A DNA stretch of 64,000 nt from JBGANR01 sp044222225 (GTDB lineage: Bacteria; Actinomycetota; Actinomycetes; Mycobacteriales; Mycobacteriaceae), in assembly GCA_044222225.1 (NCBI GenBank), contig JBGANR010000003.1, positions 124,001 through 188,000 on the forward strand, read 5' to 3'. A program made the translations under genes and the position numbers. This document shows, in pieces, positions 17,045-25,144 of this stretch; position 1 is the first letter of the stretch, and each line of letters starts with the position of its first letter. The notes beneath the pieces were generated by a model. It had not been told where the DNA came from. It worked only from the letters and a program-made list of their open reading frames with translations, and did no database searches.

Positions 17045-18715
17045 GTGACCGACGTCGAGACCGCCGCCGCCGCACCGACGGAGACGGCCGAGAAGCCCGC
17101 CCCCAAGGAACACAAGGGCCCCGGCAAGAAGAAGGCCAAGAAGTCCCCCGCCGAGCGCGTCGCGAAGAAGGCGGCCGCGCAACCCTCGAAGCCGGAGCCT
17201 GAGATCTCGGTCGGCACCGACGCCGCCTTCGCCGATCCGGAGCCGGGCGGCGGGGCCGAGCGCCCCATCCGCAACATCTCCGACGTGCGTCACTTCTTCC
17301 GCACCAACGAGCGTCCGATCTACTTCTTCGGCGCCACCCCGTTCAACCTCATGGGGCTGGACCGCTGGGTGCGCAACTTCCACTACATCACCTACTACGA
17401 CGGCTGGGACGGCGCGCATCCCCGCGTCTTCAGCCCGCGGATCAAGGCCACGCACGAGTTCCAGTCGGGCGAGGAGATCAACAACTGGCTGCTCACCAAC
17501 CCCGAGGTGCGCGCCCAGGTCGACGCCCGCCGCAAGCCCGGCGTCCGGCCGATGATCGCCATGGTCTTCTTCGACGAGGAGACCGAGCGCATCTGCGAGG
17601 AGCTCGGCTACGACCTGATCCTCCCGAAGGCCGCGCTGCGCGAGCACCTCGACTCGAAGATCGTGACGACGCAGCTCGGCAACGAGGCGGGCGCGCCCAG
17701 CGTGCCCAACATCCTCACGACGGCCGACACCTTCGACGAGCTGATGGAGAAGTCGGTCGCGGCCGGTCTCGGCACCGACCTCGTCGTGCAGACGCCGTAC
17801 GGCGACTCCGGCAAGACGACCTTCTTCATCGACGAGGAGGCCGACTGGAACGCGAACCGCGAGAACATCGTCGGTGAGCAGCTCAAGGTGATGAAGCGGA
17901 TCAACAACCTGCCGCTCGCCGTCGAGGCCGTCATCACCTCCAGCGGCACCATCGTCGGGCCGTTCCTCTCCGAGCTCACCGGCCACCCGGAGCTGACGCC
18001 GTACCGCGGCGGCTGGTGCGGCAACGAGATGCACGGCGCCGTGCTCGATCCCGACCTGCGCCTGACGGCCAGCGATCTCGTGCGCCGCATGGGCGACCGG
18101 CTCGGCCAGGAGGGCTACCGCGGCTTCTTCGAGATCGACGTCCTCATCGACACCGACACCCGCGAGGTCTACCTCGGCGAGCTCAACCCGCGGATCTCGG
18201 GCGCGTCGGCGATCACGCACGTCACCGCCGGCGCCTACGCCGACGTCCCGCTGTTCCTGTTCCACCTGCTGGAGTACATGCACCCGGACTTCAAGCTGGA
18301 CACCCGCGAGATCAACGTGCGGTGGCAGGAGCTCGCGGCGGGCGACAGCTGGAGCCACATGATCGTCAAGGAGATCAACCCGGCCGTCGAGGCCATCTGG
18401 GCGGCTCCCGCGACGGGTCAGTACTACATCGACGCGACCGGCGCGCTCGTCTACCGTCGTGCCGCACTCGACTGGCACCAGCTGCAGAACGAGAACGAGG
18501 TGTTCTTCCTGCGCATCTACGGTGCGGGCGACTACCGGTGGAAGGGCGCCGACCTCGGCGTCATCGTCACCAAGGGACGTCTGCAGCGGGAGACCGCCGA
18601 CGGCAGCACGCTGACGATCCGGGCCAAGCACCTGGTCAACTCGATCCGGTCCCTCTACGGAGGGACCCCGATCGCCGGCACGCCGGTGCAGCCGACCGCC
18701 ATCAAGTCCCTGTGA
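17045..18715 (+). CDS. ATP-grasp protein of the GABA operon (annotated elsewhere as biotin carboxylase-like)
   Basis: A 556-residue ATP-grasp-fold protein. The first ~60 residues are Lys/Ala/Pro-rich and disordered. The ATP-grasp core follows, with PYGDSGKTTFF as the phosphate-binding loop (~residue 255), FFEIDVLID and the metal/phosphate segment YLGELNPRISGASA (~380). No biotin carboxylase C-terminal domain is obvious, so a carboxylate-amine or -thiol ligase is as likely. GTG 17045 has AGGAGC upstream. The stop overlaps the start of the serine hydrolase as GTGA. The pair ATP-grasp plus serine hydrolase behind gabTD suggests synthesis and hydrolysis of an amide or ester of a GABA-pathway compound (inference). 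Confidence 0.85.
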   Translation: MTDVETAAAAPTETAEKPAPKEHKGPGKKKAKKSPAERVAKKAAAQPSKPEPEISVGTDAAFADPEPGGGAERPIRNISDVRHFFRTNERPIYFFGATPFNLMGLDRWVRNFHYITYYDGWDGAHPRVFSPRIKATHEFQSGEEINNWLLTNPEVRAQVDARRKPGVRPMIAMVFFDEETERICEELGYDLILPKAALREHLDSKIVTTQLGNEAGAPSVPNILTTADTFDELMEKSVAAGLGTDLVVQTPYGDSGKTTFFIDEEADWNANRENIVGEQLKVMKRINNLPLAVEAVITSSGTIVGPFLSELTGHPELTPYRGGWCGNEMHGAVLDPDLRLTASDLVRRMGDRLGQEGYRGFFEIDVLIDTDTREVYLGELNPRISGASAITHVTAGAYADVPLFLFHLLEYMHPDFKLDTREINVRWQELAAGDSWSHMIVKEINPAVEAIWAAPATGQYYIDATGALVYRRAALDWHQLQNENEVFFLRIYGAGDYRWKGADLGVIVTKGRLQRETADGSTLTIRAKHLVNSIRSLYGGTPIAGTPVQPTAIKSL

Positions 18716-19914
18716 TAGGGGGCTCAAGCGAAGTCGGTTCCCTGACGCCGCCGGAGACGACGGCGCTGCACAACTGGCAGACGTCGCCGCACCTGCACTG
18801 GTCCTTCCAGCACATCGCCGATCTCCTGCCCGTCGCGACCATCTCGCGCGGGCAGGGGCCGGTGGTGCCGCTGGCGGCCGGTGCGGGGGTCGGCGACCTC
18901 CGCGGCGTCACCCTGGTCAACACGCTGGGGACGCCGACCACGGTCGGCCAGGTCATCAACTCGACGAACACCGACGGCTGGATCGTCAGCCACCGGGGAC
19001 GGATCGTCGCCGAGGACTACCTCGACGGCATGACGCCCGCGACGCGGCACCTGCTCATGTCCGTGAGCAAGTCGCTCGTCGGCACCGTCGCCGGTGCGCT
19101 GTGCGACTCCGGTGTGCTCCACGCGGATGCGCCGATCACGTCGTACCTGCCTGATCTGCACGGCAGCGGCTACGACGGCGCGACGGTCCGCCACCTGCTC
19201 GACATGCGCTCGGGCATCCGGTTCTCGGAGAACTATCTCGACCCGATGGCCGAGGTGCGGCTGCTGGACGAGGCGATCGACTGGGCGCCCCGCACCGGCA
19301 ACACCCCGGCCCGGACGCTGTACGGCTTCCTCGCCGGCCTCGGTCGGCAGGGGTCGCACGGCGGGCCGTTCGAGTACCGCTCCTGCGAGACGGACATGCT
19401 CGGCTGGGTGTGCGAGGCCGCGGCGGGGATGCGGATGCCGCAGCTCATGTCGCAGGTGCTGTGGAGCCGCATCGGCGCCGAACACGACGCGACGATCGGC
19501 ATCGACAGCGTCGGCACCGGCATGTTCGACGGCGGGATCAACGCCGCGCTGCGCGATCTCGTGCGGTTCGGCTCGGTGTATCTGTCGGGCGGCATCTCGC
19601 TGACCGGCGAGCGCATCGTCTCGGCCGACTGGGTGGACTCGACGATGCTCGGCGGTCACGATTCACGCGACGCCTTCGCTCAGAGCCCCGACGACACCCG
19701 GATGCCCGGCGGCATGTACCGCAATCAGTTCTGGTTCCCGTACCACGGCAACGACGTGGTGCTGTGCCTCGGCATCCACGGGCAGATGATCTACCTCAAT
19801 CGCTCGGCGGGCGTCGTGGCGGCGAAGCTCTCCTGCTGGCCCTACCCGCAGGACGCGCACAAGCTGTTCACGACGGTCCGCGCCTTCGACGCCGTCTCGG
19901 CGGCGCTGGGCTGA
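18712..19914 (+). CDS. serine hydrolase, beta-lactamase/class C PBP family
   Basis: A 400-residue protein of the beta-lactamase-related serine hydrolase family. The nucleophile motif is SVSK in LLMSVSKSLVG (~residue 120), followed by HLLDMRSGIRF and a Y-x-S-type second motif in FEYRSCETDMLGWV. A late HGQMIYLN segment takes the place of the KTG strand. No signal peptide is visible, so the enzyme is probably cytoplasmic, like 6-aminohexanoate-dimer hydrolases and related amidases/esterases. GTG 18712 overlaps the preceding stop by four bases, fixing the start. It ends the GABA operon and is followed by a terminator. Confidence 0.88.
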   Translation: MIGGSSEVGSLTPPETTALHNWQTSPHLHWSFQHIADLLPVATISRGQGPVVPLAAGAGVGDLRGVTLVNTLGTPTTVGQVINSTNTDGWIVSHRGRIVAEDYLDGMTPATRHLLMSVSKSLVGTVAGALCDSGVLHADAPITSYLPDLHGSGYDGATVRHLLDMRSGIRFSENYLDPMAEVRLLDEAIDWAPRTGNTPARTLYGFLAGLGRQGSHGGPFEYRSCETDMLGWVCEAAAGMRMPQLMSQVLWSRIGAEHDATIGIDSVGTGMFDGGINAALRDLVRFGSVYLSGGISLTGERIVSADWVDSTMLGGHDSRDAFAQSPDDTRMPGGMYRNQFWFPYHGNDVVLCLGIHGQMIYLNRSAGVVAAKLSCWPYPQDAHKLFTTVRAFDAVSAALG

Positions 19915-19945
19915 ACCGATGGAGCACCGCTGACCTGATCGAGCA

Positions 19946-19995
19946 CGGCGACGGGCGCGGCCCCCGGATCTGACCGGGCGTCGCGGCCGTCGCCG
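19946..19995 (+). terminator. intrinsic terminator of the GABA operon
   Basis: Outer 9-bp arms CGGCGACGG (19946-19954) / CCGTCGCCG (19987-19995) with an inner GC-rich stem, then TTTCT. It insulates the following Zur-type promoter. Confidence 0.75.
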
Positions 19996-20012
19996 TTTCT
20001 CACGCTCTTTAT

Positions 20013-20041
20013 TTGAAAATGGTTTTCGTTTTCAGTATGGT
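20013..20041 (+). promoter_or_regulatory. Zur-like box embedded in a promoter
   Basis: TTGAAA (20013-20018), a 17-bp spacer and TATGGT (20036-20041) form a good sigma-A-type promoter 40 bases before the first gene. Embedded at 20014-20028 is TGAAAATGGTTTTCG, matching 13 of 15 positions of the actinobacterial Zur consensus TGAAAATGATTTTCA and containing a GAAAA-TGG-TTTTC palindrome. A repressor there would block RNA polymerase directly. Fur/IdeR consensus (TTAGGTTAG-type) does not match. Zinc control is inference from the motif. Confidence 0.72.
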
Positions 20042-20080
20042 TCCCCGTTGTCGGAACCCACGAAACGAGACACGAACGAA

Positions 20081-21757
20081 ATGACGACCAGAACCTCCAC
20101 CCGGCGCGTCGTCGCCGGGCTGCTCGCTGCTGCGCTGCTGACGGCCGGCTGCCAGGCCGCCGAATCCGGCGAGACCGCCGCCCCCGCCGGCGGACAGCAG
20201 ATCAATCCGAAGCCGGTATCCGCGCTGCGCACCGGCGGCGACCTGCGCATTCCGGTCGACGCGCTGCCGACGAACTTCAACCCGCTGCAGCTCAACGGCG
20301 CCCGGGTGGTCACGTGGCAGCTGGCGGAGGCGATCCTGCCCAGCGCCTTCCGCGACGGCCCCGACGGCTCGTACCAGCGGGCGTCCGACTTCTTCACCTC
20401 GATCGAGCTGACGTCGACCGACCCGCAGGTGGTCACCTACGAGATCGCCGAGGGCGCCGTCTGGTCCACCGGCCGGGCGCTCGACTGGGAGGATCTCGCC
20501 GCCCAGGTGCACGCCCTCAGCGGCCGGGACACCGCCTTCGAGGGCTACAGCAACGTCGGCTACGACGCCGTCGCGAAGGTCGAGCGGGGCGTCTCCGACC
20601 GGCAGGCCGTCGTCACCTTCGCGCGGCCGTTCGCCGAATGGCAGGGGCTGTTCAACCTCATCGTGCCCAAGGAGGTGACCCGCGATCCCGCCGCGTTCAA
20701 CACCGGCTGGCTGGCGCGTCCGGAGATCACCGCGGGCCCGTTCGAGGTGGCCGAGGTGGACCAGACGGCCAAGACCGTCGTCGTGCGGCGCAGTCCCCGC
20801 TGGTGGGGCGAGAAGCCGCCGCTGGACCGCGTCGTCTTCCGCGCGCTCGATCCGTCGGCGCGGGCCGACGCCCTGGCCAACGACGAGATCGACCTCTACC
20901 CGATCGGCGCCGATCTCGACCTGTTCACCCGCGCCAAGGGCATCTCCGGCGTCGAGATCCGCCAGGCGCCCGAGCGCAAGGCCGGGCAGCTGACGTTCAA
21001 CGGCGGCCCCGGCCGGCCGCTCGCCGACGAGCGGCTGCGCGTCGCCGTGGCCCAGGCCGTCGATCCCGCCGCGGTGACCCGGGTGCTGCTCGACCGCATC
21101 GTGCCGGGCGCCAAGCCGCCGGGCAATCACATCCTGCCGCCCACCGACGCCGGTTCCCGTGACAACTCGGCCACGCTGCCGCACGACGCCGCGGCCGCCG
21201 CGACGTCGCTCGACGAGCAGGGCTGGACCCGGCCCGGCGGATCGGGCGTCCGCAGCCGAGACGGCAAGCCGCTGGAGCTGACGCTGCTCGCCCTCAACAC
21301 CCCGGTCGGCAACACCGTCGCGGGCGTCATCCGCGATCAGCTGACCGCCGCGGGCGTCGGCGTGCGGGTCACCGCCGTCTCGCCGGACACGTTCTACGAC
21401 AAGAACCTCATCCCCGGCCTGTTCGACCTCGCGGCGTTCGAGTGGACGAAGTCGGCCTCGCCGTTCGCTCACGACCGCCCGGTGTTCGCGAAGCCGAAGG
21501 GCGACGACCCGGGCAGCAACTTCGGCCGCGTCTACATCCCGGCGATCGATACGCTCTACGACCGCGGTCTCGCCGAGCTCGACCCGGCCCGCCGCACCGA
21601 GATCGCCAATCAGATCGACGTGCTGGCCTGGCGGCACGCCCACCACCTGCCGCTGTACGCCGACTCCGGCGCGTACGCCGTCCGCGCGACGCTCGCCAAC
21701 TACGGCGCGCGAGGTCTGGGCGCGTACGGCTTCGAGAAGGCCGGCTGGCAGGAATGA
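20081..21757 (+). CDS. family 5 extracellular solute-binding lipoprotein (ABC importer)
   Basis: A 558-residue lipoprotein with a signal peptide after RRVV and a lipobox LLTAGC (cysteine ~residue 24). The mature part is the SBP_bac_5 fold used for peptides, nickel and opine metallophores: early NFNPLQLNG, AEGAVWSTG and a C-terminal HHLPLYADSGAYAV. It is the first gene behind the Zur-like promoter and overlaps the first permease as ATGA. By position and family it resembles CntA of the staphylopine importer, so the ligand may be a metal complex. ATG 20081 is chosen over a TTG at 20048, which coincides with the expected transcription start. Confidence 0.9.
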   Translation: MTTRTSTRRVVAGLLAAALLTAGCQAAESGETAAPAGGQQINPKPVSALRTGGDLRIPVDALPTNFNPLQLNGARVVTWQLAEAILPSAFRDGPDGSYQRASDFFTSIELTSTDPQVVTYEIAEGAVWSTGRALDWEDLAAQVHALSGRDTAFEGYSNVGYDAVAKVERGVSDRQAVVTFARPFAEWQGLFNLIVPKEVTRDPAAFNTGWLARPEITAGPFEVAEVDQTAKTVVVRRSPRWWGEKPPLDRVVFRALDPSARADALANDEIDLYPIGADLDLFTRAKGISGVEIRQAPERKAGQLTFNGGPGRPLADERLRVAVAQAVDPAAVTRVLLDRIVPGAKPPGNHILPPTDAGSRDNSATLPHDAAAAATSLDEQGWTRPGGSGVRSRDGKPLELTLLALNTPVGNTVAGVIRDQLTAAGVGVRVTAVSPDTFYDKNLIPGLFDLAAFEWTKSASPFAHDRPVFAKPKGDDPGSNFGRVYIPAIDTLYDRGLAELDPARRTEIANQIDVLAWRHAHHLPLYADSGAYAVRATLANYGARGLGAYGFEKAGWQE

Positions 21758-22797
21758 GCACCGCCGCCGCAGTCGCCGCGGAACCCGTCATCGCGGCCCT
21801 GCGGCGGCACCGCCCGCTGGCCGTGCACCTGCTGCGCCGGCTCGCGGGTCGACTGGGACTCTGCCTCGCGGCCACGTTCCTCACCTTCTGCCTGGCCTCG
21901 TGGAGCTTCGATCCGCTGGCCGACCTGCTGTCTCGCCAACCTCGGCCGCCGCAGCAGGTGATCGACGCCCAGATCGTCCGGCTCGGGCTGGACCTGCCGG
22001 TACCGGTGCGCTTCCTGCGCCGGCTCGGCGGCGTCGTCACCGGCGATCTGGGCACCACGGTCGGCGGCCGGCCCATCGGCGCCGAGCTGCTGACGCGCGC
22101 GGGCACCAGCCTGCGGCTCTATCTGCTCGGCGCGGGCGTCGCGATCGTCGTCGGCGTGACCGTCGGGCTGCGCGGGGCGCTCGCCACCCGCACCGGCAGC
22201 GCGGAGCTGTCACTGCTGTGGACGCTCGTCGTACTCGCGGTGCCGGTCTTCGTCCTCGGCACGCTGCTCAAGATCCTGTGGCTGCCCGTCAACGAACTCG
22301 CCGGTTGGCAGATCCTGGCGTTCTCCGGCGAGCGCACCGCCGGATGGGAGCTGACCGGGGTCGCGGCACTCGTCGACCGGGCGCGGCATCTCGTGCTGCC
22401 GACGGTGTGCATCGCCCTGCCGCAGATCGCCTTCTTCAGCCGATACCAGCGGGCCGTCGCGCTCGACGTCGTCGACAGCGGCTACGTCCGCGCGGCCCGG
22501 GCGCGTGGGCTGTCCCGACGCGCGGCGTTCCTCCGCCACGGCCTGCGCTCGGCGCTGGTGCCGATGCTCTCGCTGTTCGCCTTCTCCTTCGGCATCCACC
22601 TGGCGGGCGGCGTCTTCACCGAGCGGATCTTCGGCTGGTACGGGCTCGGCGACTGGATCCTCACGGCGATCCACGATCACGACGCGGCCGTCTGCGCCGC
22701 CGTGACGCTGCTGCTCGGCGTCCTCGTGGTGGGCGCCGGCTGGGCGTCCGACATCGCATCGGCCGCCCTCGACCCCCGGCTGCGCGGCGCCGCATGA
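21754..22797 (+). CDS. ABC transporter permease 1 (DppB/NikB/CntB type)
   Basis: A 347-residue inner-membrane permease with about six hydrophobic segments, including GRLGLCLAATFLTFCLA, RLYLLGAGVAIVVGVTVGL, LLWTLVVLAVPVFVLG and LFAFSFGIHLAGGVF. It carries the conserved cytoplasmic coupling loop ARARGLSRRAAFLRHGLR that docks to the ATPase. The start overlaps the lipoprotein stop (ATGA) and the stop overlaps permease 2 (ATGA). It forms the membrane channel with the next gene. Confidence 0.9.
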   Translation: MSTAAAVAAEPVIAALRRHRPLAVHLLRRLAGRLGLCLAATFLTFCLASWSFDPLADLLSRQPRPPQQVIDAQIVRLGLDLPVPVRFLRRLGGVVTGDLGTTVGGRPIGAELLTRAGTSLRLYLLGAGVAIVVGVTVGLRGALATRTGSAELSLLWTLVVLAVPVFVLGTLLKILWLPVNELAGWQILAFSGERTAGWELTGVAALVDRARHLVLPTVCIALPQIAFFSRYQRAVALDVVDSGYVRAARARGLSRRAAFLRHGLRSALVPMLSLFAFSFGIHLAGGVFTERIFGWYGLGDWILTAIHDHDAAVCAAVTLLLGVLVVGAGWASDIASAALDPRLRGAA

Positions 22798-23645
22798 CCG
22801 ATCCGCAGACGCCCGTCGCCACGGGCCGATCGTCGCGACGCCCGCACCCCCTGACGCTGGCCGGTGCGGGCATGCTCACGGCGCTCGCACTGGCAGCCTT
22901 CGCCGGGCCGTTGCTGCACGCCTACGACCACGCCGGTCAGGACCATTCCGCGATCCTCGAGCCGCCGAGCGGTGCGCACTGGCTGGGCACCGCGCGGCTC
23001 GGCGAGGACGTGCTGGCCCAGACGCTGCACGGCCTGCAGAAGTCGCTGCTCATCGGCGTCCTCGCCGCCCTGCTCTCGACGTTCGTCGCCGCCGTCGTCG
23101 GCGGTCTGGCCGGGTACCTCGGCGGCCGGGTCGACGCCGCGGCCATGTGGCTCACCGACGTCCTGCTCGTGCTGCCGGCTGTGCTCGTCGTGGCCGTGGC
23201 GTCGCCGCTGTTCGCCGGCCGGTCGTGGCTCTTCCTCGCCGTGGCCATCGCGTCGCTGGGCTGGATGCTGCCCGCCCGGATGATCCGCGCGCAGGCACGC
23301 GCCATCGGCACCAGCGGTTTCGTCCGGGCGTCCCGGCTGATGGGCGCGTCCACCCGGCACGTGCTGCGCGTGCACCTGCTGCCCGGCATGTTCGGCCTGC
23401 TCGCCATCGACTGCACGCTGTCCGTGGCGACGGCCGTGCTCGCCGAGGCCGGCCTGAGCTATGTCGGCTACGGCGTGCAGCAGCCCGACGTCTCGCTCGG
23501 CACCCTCATCGCCACCGGCAGCGCGTCGGCCGTCACCTATCCGTGGGTGTTCCTCGCGCCGTCGGCGGCACTCGTGCTCACCGTGCTGGCCGTCGGCTTC
23601 GTCGGCGAGGGCCTGCGCCGGGCGAAGGAGGCGGCCATCCGATGA
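22794..23645 (+). CDS. ABC transporter permease 2 (DppC/NikC/CntC type)
   Basis: A 283-residue partner permease. After a short cytoplasmic arm comes a first helix (LTLAGAGMLTALALAAFAG), then the DppC-type HWLGTARLGEDVLAQTLHG motif and a coupling loop SRLMGASTRHVLRVHLLP, with five to six helices overall. It overlaps its neighbours by ATGA on both sides, so stoichiometric expression with permease 1 and the ATPase is expected. Confidence 0.9.
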   Translation: MTDPQTPVATGRSSRRPHPLTLAGAGMLTALALAAFAGPLLHAYDHAGQDHSAILEPPSGAHWLGTARLGEDVLAQTLHGLQKSLLIGVLAALLSTFVAAVVGGLAGYLGGRVDAAAMWLTDVLLVLPAVLVVAVASPLFAGRSWLFLAVAIASLGWMLPARMIRAQARAIGTSGFVRASRLMGASTRHVLRVHLLPGMFGLLAIDCTLSVATAVLAEAGLSYVGYGVQQPDVSLGTLIATGSASAVTYPWVFLAPSAALVLTVLAVGFVGEGLRRAKEAAIR

Positions 23646-25144
23646 CCGAACCTCTGCTGCGCGTCCGCGGGCTCGACGTCACCGTCGGCGGCCGCCGGGT
23701 CGTGTGCGGCGCCGACTTCGACATCGCCCGCGGCGAAGTGCTGGGGCTGGTGGGACCGTCCGGCAGCGGCAAGTCGATGACGGCCGCGGCGCTCCTGGGC
23801 CTGACGCCGCCGACCGCGTCGGTCACCGGCTCGATCCGCCTCGCCGGCACCGAGCTGACGGGTCTGCCCGACGCCGCCTTCTGCCGGCTGCGCGGGTCGC
23901 GGCTGGGCTTCGTCCCGCAGGATCCGCTCGCCTCGCTGACGCCGACGCGGACGGTGGGCTCGCTGCTCGCCGAGGCCGTGCGCATCCACACCCCGGTGAG
24001 CCGCCGCGCCGCCCGGGAACGCGCCGTGACGCTGCTGCACCGCGTCGGCCTGCCGGAACCGCGCCGGCTCGCCGACGCCCACCCGCACGAGCTGTCCGGC
24101 GGCATGCGACAGCGGGTCGCCGTCGCCCTCGCCGTCGCGAACGGCCCCGAACTGCTCATCGCCGACGAGCCGACGAGCGCCCTCGACACCGCGGTCGGCG
24201 CCCACATCCTCGATCTGTTCGACGAGCTGCTCGCCGAGCACGGCACGGCGCTGCTGCTCGTCTCGCACGATCCCGCCGTCGTCGCGCGGATGTGCGACCG
24301 CGTGCTCCACGTCGAGAACGGGCGGATCGGCCCGCACCGGCCGCCCGCAGCGCCGGCGCCCGCCCCTCGCCGGGCGCCGCGGCGTCCGGTCCACCGGCCG
24401 GTGCTCGCCGTCGACGGCCTCACCGTGGTCCATCGCCCGCCGCCCGGCCTGCGGCGCCGGCCGCCCGTCGTGGCCTGCCGCGACGTCTCGCTGACCGTCG
24501 ACGAGGGCGAGGCCGTCGCGCTCGTCGGGCCGTCCGGCAGCGGCAAGACGACGATACTCACCCAGATCCTCGAACTCCGGCCGCCCGTGCTCGGCCGCAT
24601 CGAGGTCTTCGGCCGGGACACGGCGACGCTCACCGCGCCCGACCGCCGGGCGATCCGGGCGCGCATGCAGGCCGTCTTCCAGGACCCGGCGGACTCGCTC
24701 GATCCGCGGCTGCGGGTCGACCGGATCATCGCCGAGCCGCTTGCCGTCCAGGGCCTGCCCACACCGGCCGAGCGGATCGCCGAACTGCTCGACGCCGTCG
24801 GCCTGCCCGAGGAGATCGCGCGGCGGCATCCACGGCAGCTGTCCGGCGGCCAGCAGCAGCGGGTCGCCATCGCCCGTGCGCTGGCGCCGCGGCCCGATCT
24901 GCTGGTGCTGGACGAGCCGGTCTCCGCTCTCGACGCGCCGCTGCGCATCGAGATCATGTCGCTCCTCGACGAGCTGCGCGCCCGCTACGGCCTCTCCTAC
25001 CTCATGGTCTCGCACGACCTGCCGCTGACGAGTCGTTACGCCGACCGCGTCGTCGAGCTCGAACCGCCGGGCCTCGATCGTCCGCACCCGGAACACCCAC
25101 ACCCCGAACGCACCGCCGACCGAAAGGAGGCCGCGCCGACGTGA
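23642..25144 (+). CDS. fused double ATPase of the ABC importer (CntD+CntF / NikD+NikE type)
   Basis: A 500-residue protein with two nucleotide-binding domains in one chain. Domain 1 has Walker A VGPSGSGKSM (~residue 36), signature ELSGGMRQRVA and Walker B LLIADEP. A Pro/Arg-rich linker at ~235-255 joins it to domain 2, with Walker A VGPSGSGKTT (~298), signature LSGGQQQRVA and Walker B LLVLDEP. The separate D and F subunits of nickel/opine importers are fused here. The ATG overlaps the permease stop, and the stop overlaps the GTG of the decarboxylase-like gene, linking import to the biosynthetic genes in one transcript. Confidence 0.92.
   Translation: MTEPLLRVRGLDVTVGGRRVVCGADFDIARGEVLGLVGPSGSGKSMTAAALLGLTPPTASVTGSIRLAGTELTGLPDAAFCRLRGSRLGFVPQDPLASLTPTRTVGSLLAEAVRIHTPVSRRAARERAVTLLHRVGLPEPRRLADAHPHELSGGMRQRVAVALAVANGPELLIADEPTSALDTAVGAHILDLFDELLAEHGTALLLVSHDPAVVARMCDRVLHVENGRIGPHRPPAAPAPAPRRAPRRPVHRPVLAVDGLTVVHRPPPGLRRRPPVVACRDVSLTVDEGEAVALVGPSGSGKTTILTQILELRPPVLGRIEVFGRDTATLTAPDRRAIRARMQAVFQDPADSLDPRLRVDRIIAEPLAVQGLPTPAERIAELLDAVGLPEEIARRHPRQLSGGQQQRVAIARALAPRPDLLVLDEPVSALDAPLRIEIMSLLDELRARYGLSYLMVSHDLPLTSRYADRVVELEPPGLDRPHPEHPHPERTADRKEAAPT

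Noticed and set aside
23461..25144. Alternative 5' extension of the decarboxylase frame (1056 residues) through the importer ATPase gene
   Set aside because: The upstream part is Arg/Ala-rich shadow of the double ATPase; the real start is the GTG at 25141 overlapping the ATPase stop.
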